From assembly GCF_041296385.1 (NCBI RefSeq), contig NC_091023.1:22596924-22660923 (forward strand): DNA of 64,000 bases. Reading direction: 5' to 3'. The position numbers and the translations under genes are program-made. The notes beneath the pieces are model-generated. The model did no database searches and was not told the origin of the DNA. It worked only from the letters and a program-made list of their open reading frames with translations. Shown here in pieces: positions 37,901 to 49,242 of the stretch (position 1 is the first letter of the stretch; each line of letters begins with the position of its first letter). This DNA comes from Aphelocoma coerulescens (Eukaryota; Chordata; Aves; Passeriformes; Corvidae).

Positions 37901-39764
37901 CTAAATGCTCATCCATGGCTTCACATGTGTTCACTGCCCTCCCACACAGCCTGTGGGATGTGCCCTGTGCGTGGCACAGTGCTGCACATCCCACAGGGAC
38001 TGGGAAGGCTGACAAAGGAAAATGTAAAAGGAGGCCAACAGCACAAAAGATGGAGACAAGGAAACATCCATGGTAGTCTGGGATAACAAGGGACCCAATA
38101 CCCCAATTCACCAAAGCTGACCTGCTGTTTCCCCACGCTCTCAGCAGCAAAGGCAGCACCCTGGCTGGGGTGAAGAGAAGCAGTTCAATCCCTCACCCCC
38201 AGAGACCACCACAGGATCACACAGCATGTGATGGAACTTCAGAATTAAAATGAGAATCTCATCTACACCTAGCTCTTTTCAAACTTAAAGGGGAAAAAAA
38301 GAAAAGACATTATGGAAGAGTGGGCTGGGCAAACCATGAGTAATAATTCGTGACCCCATGCCAAGGCTGTTGTGAGAAAAAGGTTCATTCTCTCCTCCTT
38401 CACCTATTTTAAGTGCTTTAGAGTTCTTCATTCCTCTCACAGAAACTCAGAGTTATATTACCTACCTCCAGAACAGTCCTAGCACAGCACAGCATGGTGT
38501 TGTTACACTCTACAAAAGCTTTGTGCATGCACCAAGTGGGCCAGGGGCTGGTGCAGGCTGGTCCTCCCAGGCATCAGCAGAACTCTGGCCAGGGCTGGCC
38601 TTGCTTGAAAGGCCTGGGATATTCTCCACTGACATCAGTCAGGTCTTTTACAATGTAAAATTGAAAAAGAAAAATAAAGAAAATAAATAACAGCACCGTA
38701 AGTCAGGAAAAACCATAACTCCAGGGGAAAAGAGCAAGGCAGTCAAATATTCCATCCTGACACCTCAAAAGGAAAGTGTTGGCTACTTTTGACTACATTA
38801 TTACAATCACTAAATTGGTATTATTATTTCAGAGTATTAAGGCCATGCCCCAAAAGTGTCTCTGACCAGAGTCCAATGGACTGCAAAGAGAGTGATTAGG
38901 ACAGCAAAATGTTTTCTAAAATGCTTTCTGCCATCTGCCAGTCCTGTGTAGCTTTCCAGCACTCAGATATCACTGATAGTTGCCCATCTGCAAACCCCCT
39001 ACCTTGCTTCCAGCCACTCCATAAATATTTCTTGGTTTCTACTGCCCTACAGTCCTTCTGCATTTACAGCTACTCCTATAGAGACTATGACAAGCACATG
39101 GACTTTTTGCTCAAAGTCATCCTGGAAAACATTACCCAGCCCTCCTGTTCCAAACCTGTGGTTACATATGAGACTTCATCTCCAGTGCTACCCAGCAGGT
39201 AGGGGACTTTACCCGCAGGAGGGGACTCTCAGCACAGCCCTGACAACCTGAGGGATTCATTGAGCACAGGACTGAACAGGGATGGGAAGCAAAGCAATTG
39301 CATTAGACAAGACAGAAATTTTTCTTCTTTTTTTTTTTTGTGCACTCAATAGAAGAAAAATTACTGCGAGGAGAGACTGTGGGTGAGTGATGGGTTCTCA
39401 GCTTGGCAATATCTCCAGAAGAAATTCTGTATCATTATATTTTGCTCTTGAGAGCAGTGATGGACGAGCTCACCCTTCACATCTTCCCACAGTTAAACAG
39501 AGCAGACTCTCATCATGCTGGCTTTGTCTGGGTCCCCAGTTTCCTTAACCTTTTGGGAAGGAACAGGGTAAATCCCCACAGGGATTCGCAGCAGGCTGTG
39601 CAATCAGACTGGGAGCTGCCAGTGTCTCCCCAACCCCCACGACCTGGGAGCTCCTTATCTCACCTGGAGTCATTGTCTGAGCAAGGTGGGGTCCCCCCAG
39701 TGCCAGGGCAGAGCCAGGGACTGCTCTTCTGTCTGTGAGATGAGGCCAGTGATCTCCTTCTCAT
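34926..39764. other. Intergenic, no gene seen
   Basis: No supported gene, retroelement or strong repeat. Short A-rich runs occur at about 37540-37550 and 37679-37691. Several open frames exceed 100 codons, for example on the minus strand around 36209-36706, but none shows a recognisable protein. Confidence 0.6.
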
Positions 39765-40052
39765 ACAGAAATCATGGAATGGTTTGGGTTGGAAGGGACA
39801 TTAAAGCTCATCTCATTCCACCCCCTGCCATGGGCAGGGGCACCTTCCACTATCCCAGGTTGCTCCAAGCCCTGTCCAGCCTGGCCTTGGACACTTCCAG
39901 GGATGGGGCAGCCACAGCTTCTCTGGGCAACCTGTGCCAGGGCATCATCACGCTCTGAACAAGGAATTTCTTCCAAATATCTAATCTAAATCTCTCCTCT
40001 TTTAGTTTAGAACCATTCCCTCTTGTCCTATCACTGTCTGCCTGTGCAAAAT
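39765..40052 (-). mobile_element. CR1 LINE 3' tail (minus orientation), longest copy in the window
   Basis: Reads on the plus strand as GAAATCATGGAATGGTTTGG, GTTGGAAGGGACATTAAAGC, CTCATTCCACCCCCTGCCAT, GTTGCTCCAAGCCCTGTCCA, a GCCTTGGACACTTCCAGGGA block, CTTCTCTGGGCAACCTGTGC, and extends through AAGGAATTTCTTCCAAATAT to the TCCCTCTTGTCCTATCACT region. About 285 bp of CR1 3' end are kept, with little divergence, so this is one of the younger copies. Confidence 0.94.
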
Positions 40053-43000
40053 GAGAAAGGTTCAGCTGAAAACCACAGAAATGAAAAATGTTCAGGTGGC
40101 AAAAATCACAGAGGAAGGTGAATGTTAAATATTCAGGCAAGAAAAAGCAATGAAGTTGTTCTCCGTAACACAAAATCTGAAAATGGGGACAGAGCACATC
40201 CCAGTGCTCTGCTATTACACACTGCAAATAAATTGTTTCTGCAGTAGAAATAGGTATTTTCCGAGCCAGAAAAAAAGCGGAGGAAGGACTAATCAAATTC
40301 AATGTTCTTCAGCAGTGTAAGACTAATGCCTCCCACTCCAATGTCATTTCAATAATTTGAAAACAGAAGTAAAACCTTTGATGTCTATTTTGCTCTTCTT
40401 GTAGCTGTTTTAAGGACCAGAGGATCTTGGTGTATCAGTATCCCTCCACAAGCATTCCTGAGTTCATCTCCAAGCTCCCCTGGGTAAAAAGTTCATCATG
40501 AGGGTGGGTCATTGTGAAGAGGGTGGCACAGACCTGAAGGTCTGGGGTCAGGTTCAGACCTCAGAAGTGCTGTGCCATCCCCAGAGCAAAGTGTTGGCCA
40601 ACCACCTGTTCCTGGCTAATATCAATGGAAAACTCTGATGGCTTTGACTGCTGGAAAAGGCCTGGAACCCTCTGGCAGCTGCAGGCAGGGAGCAGGTAGG
40701 TTCAGTTTGGGGGAAAAGCAAGCACAGATGTCAAAATGCCACTTTATCAGATTGATCAAGTAATGAGATAATTAAATAAACAAACCCAAACCCAGAGGTT
40801 ATTTTTTTCATTGCTATCTGTACTTATTGCTTCTCTTTCCTTCATTTCTGCTCACTGTTTGGTTGAAGTTTAATCCATCTGGACCACATGACTTCCATGG
40901 ATCAGCCTCCTGTGAGGCAGTGGAAAACATGCATCCAGATCATGATATTGCATGCCCAAAAGGCGTTTCACATATTTTTAGGATATACCTCACCCTCACT
41001 GTTCAGAACTCTCCTTCTTTTAGCTCATCCACTGGATGCTCAGGTGGGAGACCAGGAAAAAAATTAGTTTTAAGAAAATAAAAGAAACTGTTCAATATTC
41101 TGGAAATGTTGAAGCAGGGAGGAGAATTAAAATTAAAATCAAAACAACACTGCCCTTCTACACAGAGGAAATTACCACTGTTTAGCCATCTTTTATTTTT
41201 CAAATGTTATAAATTTCCCCTTGCTATTAAAGATTATTTACACTGCCAAAAACTGACTTCTCTTTGCCAGCTCCTCCTTGTAGTTTATAGTCTCCTTTTT
41301 CCTGTGGAGACAAAGCCATAGTGAATAACAGCACTGCAGATTTACCAGATAAATAACAAAAGAAGTATTACTAGATATTCTAGACTTTGCCTTGAAAGCA
41401 ACAAATATGTGTGTATTTCCAGCATTAAAAAAAAACAACAACAAAAAACAAACAAACAAAAAACCCCAACCAACAAGCTTCTAAAAAAATAAAATGCACT
41501 TCTTGGACTAGATATGACTTTTAATTTTAAAATACTATTTAACCCTTGCTCATGATGATGCTGGACTGGCATAGAGGGGGCTCTGATCAGTTTTTCTCCT
41601 ACATTTGCAAATGGACCACAGTTCTGTTCTGGGAAGATTCCCACGTATAAAGAAAAGGATAAAAAGAGTTGGTAAACCTTTGTCAGGTTCCCGAGTGCCA
41701 ACAAAAGTGCAAACTTGAGCCGTTCCTTCAGATGGATTTGATGATGGCCATGCCTACCCCGGGAGCGCTGCTGAGCTGGATCCCTTCCCCAGCACATCTC
41801 ACACCAGCCACAAAAGCCAACATTTGCTTACAAAGCAATTGTTGTAGACCCAGCTCCTGACTTTTTAATTTATTGAATATTTGTTCCCCTTGACCGAAAC
41901 TCCAGCAATCTCTCTGCCAGAACTAATATTTTAAATCGCATATTTTAACATAATCTGCATAACTTTTCTGAAACAAGTTATGGCTGTCTGTGCCCTCCTT
42001 ATTTTACATCCTGCCTAATCCCAAGGTCAAGGAACTCAGTGGGGGCTGCTTGATTTTTTTGAGCTTTTGACAAGAATTTCCAGACCCAACAAGAGCATTC
42101 TGCCAGCAAAATGCTGCATTTGCCACACGCTCTCTCCTGCGTGCAATGGACACTTGACAGCAGGACCACACTTGGTTTGTTTTTATTCACTCTCTGCCAT
42201 GTACTTTACATTTTTGTCCTTTCTCAAAAAGCCAACAGTTGTGCTCACAACATTCTTTTGTAAGGTCTCTCGTGGCTACCACACAAGTCTTCCATCAAAG
42301 CCTGAGTAACGGTTAAAATTTGTCTTTTCTAAAATTTTCTATTCCATCTTTAGCATTGTTATCATTAAAAAAGTTTGGGTTGGTGCACATCTACTGTCCA
42401 CACAGCCAAACAGGAATGCTTATCACAATGACAAATGGACTTATTTTGATTTAAAGAGGTGCCCTTTTGCAGCCTGTTCTATAAATAACACAGCTTTTAC
42501 ATCAGGTTCTTTGGGTCCATGTGTGACAAGAGTTACCACCAGCAGCAGTTCTAGATGAAGCTGTTTTGTATCCCGTGTCACACAACGATTGCAACCTGTT
42601 GTATCCACATTGATACCTTTCAATAGTTCTACTCTGCCCTTGCACTTCCTTCATGTAAAATCTCTTGTTTTTCAGTTCAGGAGGGGAACAGGACTGATGC
42701 TGTTTCCCATCAGCACCAAACAGCACATTTGACAACCAACCTGACAAAGGCAAAGGAAATTCTGCTTCTATATTAGTACCAAGAAAAGCATTTTTAATTG
42801 GTGATAGTTCTTGGACAGCTCATCTGAGAGCTGCTTTCTAAAGCACATCCCATCTCCTATACTGGAAGGTGCTCTGAGCCCAGAGGAAAACACAGCACTC
42901 TGTAGGTGTCTTTAGTTCAGTCGGGCCTCCAGCCTGTTAGAAGCAATTTCTTCAGGAGAGGATTATTGACTCTGAGCTGCATCATCCGTGGGATGCAGCA

Positions 43001-43499
43001 AACTGACATGATTTAGAGGATGGGAAGGAGAACACAGAACCCAGCTGAAAGAGCAAGGAAAATTGACAAGTGTGTGGACTAAATACATTGAAGGAATTGG
43101 GAAGCAACAGCAATACACTGATAAAATAAATAAAAGTAGGAATATTCCTCAAAACAGCTGCTGGAAATACTATTTTTTTTACTTGGCTTTCTCTGTATTC
43201 TAATTGCCATCCTCATCCTTATAAATAAAATAAGTTTCATAGATAGCATTTTCTTCCTCTACTGCAAAGTATTTTGAACTGAAGAACAGAAGAAGAAGCT
43301 TGCTACAAGCCCTCCCAGGCCCACACTTACCACACTGCTGGACAAGGAGGACACCAGACATCCTACTGGGGTACACTGAGAACTAATAACAGAAAACTGG
43401 TTTTCCCAGATCTTTAAATGGAACAGGAAGGCCTTTTTCTTTTCTTTTTTTTTTTTTTCCCCCATTTATCTCCATCACAATTGCCTTGATTAATTGCAG
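40053..43499. other. Intergenic, no gene seen; conserved-element-like stretch at 41.85-42.1 kb
   Basis: Contains an A-rich simple repeat at 41427-41463 and an AT-rich, motif-dense stretch at about 41850-42120. No gene or transposon copy was recognised. Confidence 0.6.
41427..41463. repeat. A-rich (CAA)n/(CAAA)n simple repeat
   Basis: A run of A interrupted by single C residues at 3-4 base spacing. No adjacent retroelement was recognised on the plus strand. Confidence 0.85.
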
Positions 43500-44350
43500 C
43501 TCTCAGATCAGCTGCCCCGTACTGACGGTATTTACCCAGCACAGCCGGGAGCTGGGTGGGTGGGATGGCTGTGGGTAGGACCCTCCACCAGGGTGAATCA
43601 GCCCAGCTGAGCCGACTTGTGAGGCCATCAGCTGATTCCTGCCAGCTGAGCCTCTGCTCCTGTGACTCATCCTCCTCCGAACCAAACAAAGAGCCCCCGA
43701 ACGCCAGGCTGAGTCACAGCTGCTTTGAAGGTGGCACTGGGGTGGCTCTCGTGTCCCACCCTGCCCCGGGGGGGGAATGCTGGGGAGGAGGTTGTCCCTG
43801 TGGCAGCGAACCTCGAGTCAGAGCTCTGAAAATGACAGCAGGGGGGACAAGAAAGGCCCCTGAGGAGAACAAGGCTTCCCCCCTTCCAGCCGCCTTCTGT
43901 GACAGCTCGTCAGTCTGCTTCTGCCGGGGCAGGGGGGACAGGGATGATGGCTGATGCAGGGGATGACCGAGTTCCCGAGGACTGTAATTACACGGGATTA
44001 AAATGCGGAGCTCTGCAGCTGCATTTTGACAGAAATTACAGCCTCGACAGGGGGGAAAGTCGGGGAAGGGCACCAATAAAGCAGAACAAGCAGGCAAATT
44101 CAACTCTGATTTAAGCACGTCTCCGCTGCCAGATTTGGCCACTTGGCACCCGCTGACGGGCGCGTATTACCCGGTGATCCTTCCTACCGAGGCAAAATCA
44201 CAAATTTCCTCGGAGATTGCTAAGGCGGCTCTAGATTTCTGCTTCACTCTCGGGTAGCATTTCTTTCCTTCCCACGGATATCCGCTGCTTTTCCTGCAGT
44301 GAGGAGCCGGTGATAGGTTCCCCTGCCCGCTCACCTCCCTGGCCAGCAGC
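43500..44350. promoter_or_regulatory. Orphan CpG-rich element, candidate enhancer or non-coding promoter
   Basis: Roughly 35 CpG dinucleotides occur in 850 bp inside a CpG-poor desert. The right half (43955-44350) mixes CpGs with homeodomain-type words: GTAATTAC at 43984-43991 and GGGATTA at 43994-44000, plus GCAGCTGC-type E-box sequence near 44015. No exon-like reading frame with recognisable protein was found. This combination is typical of developmental CpG-rich enhancers or of long non-coding RNA promoters; which one cannot be decided here. Confidence 0.5.
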
Positions 44351-47300
44351 ACCCTGGGCTGCCCATCCCCTGCTCCCCCCTGCCTTCAAGAATCATTAAT
44401 TATCATAAGGAGAAACATTTCCTTTAACTGCACAATGTCAAATGACTCTTCAATTTAAGTGTTCATCTGTTTTCATCAATCCAGGGCCGTGCTGCTGTGT
44501 GATGAGACCGACTGGTGGTATTCCACTTGTGAGCATGCTCTGACTGGGAAATACTCAGACAATCCAACTGCCAGCAGGAAATAATATCTTGTAAGTCATG
44601 GAAAAGCCAGGAAAAAAAAGGAGGATAGGCTTGGATAAGTCCTACATATAGGGAATTGTGAGGGTAAGGGCTGACATTGGCTATCTTTGAGGAACCCATT
44701 AGGCTGCACGTCTGCATTTCCAAGTAGGACTAAACTCTATCAGGAGACTGGGTTTGCTCAGATGCTGTTTTAATGTTTAATTTATTCAGAATAATTTAGC
44801 TTCATTTGGGGAGTTGCAAATGAACTGTTACTTGTTCTGTGTCAACAAATCACCGGGGTTTCTTGCTTAGAAAAATAAGAAGGAAAACAGACGTATTGTC
44901 AAAGCCAATGCTCCTTATTCATTACCCACCTTTCCAAAGACCAGCTGATGGAGAGAGACAAGGGATAAGTCACCCAGCAGTGGCCAGGGATGCTCCACAG
45001 CAACTCTGTTGAAGCACAGCACACCTCCAGACCAATGCCCAGCAGGAAAAGGGATATTACACTCCTAGACTGCTATTTCCAGAGTCTGCACTAAAAAGAA
45101 TGGAAAACCCAGCAAACCACATCTTCCTGAGTCCTCTCCTGTATGCTTGAGCACCAGAAACTCCATAAAAGGCCCAGGATAAACTGACTTTGTGATTTGG
45201 TGTGGGCACAAGAGGATAAAAATTGCCTGCAGGCATGTCCATCTGTAGTGTATTTAAGGAACTGGTGGTGTCAGGCACTGTGTGTGGCACAGGGCATCAG
45301 GCAGCTCGTGCTCCCTGGTGAATGGGAAAGTGGCAATTCAAGCTGGGTGAAGCCTGTTTATACACACATTAGTGTGGGGTGGTGGTGGTTAAATAACTGT
45401 TTCACACTACAGTATGTGCTGTCCTACAGCAAAATTTCATTATGCATAACTTTTCTTACTCCAATTTGTGTAATAAAAACACCTCAGGAAATTCCGTAAT
45501 GCTAAAATTAGCAGCCAAGTCTCCATTCAGATCTCAGACTAGAAATAATCCTGTATCAGCACAATAAAGTTGTTAACAGAAGACCGATTTAAATTTCTCC
45601 TTAAAGCATAGATCTTGGGCTTAATTCCTTCCTCTGCCATCAGTGCTCCTGCTCCTCCTGCTGTGGGGCTGCTCCTGTGCAGGCAGGTCCCCACTGTGCC
45701 CTGGGGTGACCAGTGCCACCACACAGAAGCAGCTTTTGGGTCAGCAGCCACTGGTTACCATTTCCAAGAAGCACAGAGCAGCTTTGTCCCTGGTCCCTCA
45801 GCCTGATCCTTCCCAGTGGGAAAGACCCAGAGGCCATTCCCTGTTCTCAGTGCTGCACCCATCAGCCCAGCACCAGCACAAACAGAATGGAAACAAGAAA
45901 TGGGGATTAAAACCATTTTTTATTAGGCTAGTGGGAAAACACTGAAGCATTAGCATTTTATAATTAGTTGTGATGCTGCAAATCTGAAAGATGACAACGA
46001 TGAACTCTGCACAGAGGGTTTCTCCTCCTTCCCTTTGTAGTGCTCCATGATTCCTCTGCTGCTTTGGTTTGTCTGCTGGTTTCCCCATGCTCTTGTTTGG
46101 TTAACAGCTACCTCTTGTTACCTTGTCCACCCTGCCAAGCCCCCAGCCACACTGGAGCACCTGGGGTCCCTGTTGTCCTCAGAGAGGCCATGGAGCTGTG
46201 GCACAGCCCCTTGCCCTGCAGCAGGGCAGTGAGCCCACAGCCGTGGCTCACGGTTCGATGCAGGTCATCAAAATGCAGCTCAAATACCGTGTTTTCACAG
46301 AGCAAGTCAAACACAACACCCACATGAGTCTGCGGTGATCCAGGATGTAAATGCCATCTCCAGCCCTGGGGGGTAAGGACCACTGAAGATTCACATCCCT
46401 CTCAAGGAGCTGGAGAGGGGGTGGGAGGAGGGGGCTTTCCCTCGCCCCTTCCCCTGAGTGCAACAGGCGGCCTTTCCTAACCAGGAGTTGTATAAGCCAG
46501 GAGAAACATGACTGAATCATCTTCTTCAGTCCCTGCTGGTCTCTGTTCTCATAAATCAAGAAGGTAAATATAGATCAGCCATTGCCTGGGTTTATGAGGG
46601 TGTGTTTGAGCAGAAGCCGGGCTGTCGATGCTTTATGTGGGCAGCAGGGACACACCCTGAGCATTAATCTGGTTTGTCTAATTGATGTGGTTGTTTCTCT
46701 TTTACTGACTGGATACATTAAGAAATTGTTCATTCACTCATCCTGTTTTTTTTACTGAAATCTACTTCACTGTACCCAAAATCAAGAAACAAAGCAAACC
46801 CCTTCATTTTCCCTTGTGCCCTGCATGGAAGAGATGGCACCAGCTCCTGCTTCAGCTCTCGTTTCCAGCTCTGCTCAGTGCTGGTTTCATGAGACTGAAA
46901 ACATCACCTCACATTAGGTACATCTTTTCATAAAAGCCATTAACTCCTCTGTGGAAAAGCCCAGTGGATTTTTCCATGATATGTAATTTCCAAAAGCCTG
47001 TCTTTATAAATGTGCAACATCAAGGGCCAGGAAAACAAAAATAAATTAAAAAAAAGGCAGCAGAACGGGTCAATGCAAGCAGCATTTTATTTATGTACAT
47101 TCCACCTGATTTCCAGAGATACACTATGTCTACACCTGGCCCACTCCTGAACCAGTTCATCAAAACACGTGCTTTTAGCACTAGATCTCATGGAACCAGA
47201 CACAAACCCAGTACTTGATTTACATTCTGGATCGACAGGGTTTTTTCTGTGAAAAACTTGTTTTTTCCTCAGTTTTCCAGTCCTTTCCCTGCACTGTGAG

Positions 47301-49089
47301 TCTTTTGCATGCTAGCTGTCACATCAATGATGAAAAACACGCTGTCCTAATATCCTCCCCCAGCTCTATAGAACCTTACTTGAAACCTATTTACTGCTGG
47401 GATGCACATATTAATGTCTTGTCTTATTTGCCTCAACAAACAGAGAGGAGCTATTTTAAGTTAGTAGAAGATACACAAACTATTGAAAGTCCGATCTTTG
47501 TTTTCTAGAGAAGCCATCTGGCACGCGTTCCTTCTTTTCCTTTACTTTTAAAGCTTCTTTGGGGTACTCCTAAGAACAGCACTTCCCCGTGTATCAACAA
47601 AAGGTCAGCAAAGGATGGTTGCCCAGGTAAAGGGACCTGTGCAAGGGACCTGACACATGGCAAGGCATTGCTCCAAAGCCAGGGCATCGGGCAGCCACAG
47701 GGCTGAGATCCCACTAGCAGCTCGTAATCGAGCCAGGACCCCGATCGCTGATAAGGATATAATGAATGCCAAACTAAAACCTAAAACTATGCTACTGCAG
47801 GCTATGATCTTATCAACCTCCCCCGAAAGCTGAGCTGCACCAGCCCCTGCGGGTCTTGAATAGGAGATTTCAGCTAATATGCTGCAGGTAATTCAATCCA
47901 TGCCGCTCTGCTTTTCCAAGCAGCACTCGGCCAAGGCTGCATTACGATATTAAATCCACTGTGACTTCAGAGGTGTGTGCTTTGGCTCCTCGTCCTTCAG
48001 CTGACATGCAAAATCAGGTTGAACAGACCTGGAATGACCCAGCTAAAATATCTTGGCTGAGCTTCAACTGAGAAGCTGCGTTTAGTCCAAGGAAAATTGC
48101 ACCATGGTGCACATGTGGATAAGGCTTTTGCCTTCAGTGCTGACCCTTCCCAGCGCTGACCCTTGGCTTTAGCAGTAAGAAATCATCGGGGAAGAGTACA
48201 TCAATGGAAATGTCAATGACAACAAACTATCAGATCAATATCGTCCTCTTTTGTTCTGCAGTGCTGTTGGTTTCAGAGCAGATGTGCAATGCTCTCCTGC
48301 TGAACAGCTGATGCTACTGAGCTTCAGACCCTGGGATGTTTATAAACCTTCCCCGTCCCACAAGGCCTGCTCCTGGGACAGCAGCGGTTATTCTGGGCAC
48401 GCAAAAAGCGGCACTTTTGTGAAAAACAAACAACAGACAACAAACCCTCTTATTTGCATGCAAAGCAAATGCACTCACACAAACAGCAGCCTCTCATCAA
48501 ACCCTGGGATGGGCAAAGCCCTGTCCATTATTATTAGCAAGACGGATAAATCACACAGCCAGCTATGATGCTCAGGAAGCATTCAGATATCTTTCTTTTT
48601 TCCTTCCCCAGAAAAAAAAATGTTTTGTTTTATTTTTTATCCAAGCAGAAACAGTTCAGTCTCTGGGTCAAATCTGGCAAGCAAATGGTAGAATATTCTG
48701 CAGACCACTGATTTAACCTGGCATTCTCAGCAGTAGTGAGTGACCTTTTGTGTATGGACCCAAAAGAAATACTGTGGGTAACACTGCTGTTACTGAGGAC
48801 AACACAAACTGCTTCTCCCGTGTGTGGACAGCCCAGCTGAGACTAAGCTGGACCTGTCACCATAGTGTGTCACACTGGGGACAAGCAGCTCGTGGGTGCT
48901 CCCTAGCCCTTGATGCAGCACTGCCCACCCAGAGCCTGGCTCTCCCAGCCATCTAAAACAAGGTACAGGTGATGGACAACTGAAATGAATTCAAGATGGG
49001 GGCCATGAGAGGCAGCAGGGGAGAGTTGTGGAGATCAAACACAGTCTGGTGTGTGCAGCACCACAGCAGAGCAAGTCAGCCCTCAGCAG
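44351..49089. other. Intergenic, no gene seen; conserved-element-like stretches
   Basis: AT-rich, motif-dense stretches lie at about 44750-44960, 46640-46760 and 47720-48115. There is a 14-bp perfect palindrome (TGCACCATGGTGCA) at 48098-48111 and a 12-bp octamer palindrome (TTTGCATGCAAA) at 48453-48464. No gene or transposon was recognised. Confidence 0.6.
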
Positions 49090-49242
49090 CCTCCCAGAAC
49101 TCCCTTGAACTGTTCAAGGCCAAGTTGGGCCTTGGAGCAACCTGGTCTGGTGGAAGGTGTTCCTGCCCATGGCAGGGGGTTGGAATGACATGGTGTTTAA
49201 AGTCTCTTCCAACCCAAACTTCTCTGTGATTCTATGAATAAG
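49090..49242 (+). mobile_element. CR1 LINE 3' tail (plus orientation)
   Basis: Contains GAACTGTTCAAGGCCAAGTT, GGAGCAACCTGGTCTGGTGG, AAGGTGTTCCTGCCCATGGC, a GGGTTGGAATGACATGGTG block, and ends CTTCCAACCCAAACTTCTCT followed by GTGATTCTATGA, the usual CR1 8-bp-type terminus. Confidence 0.93.
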
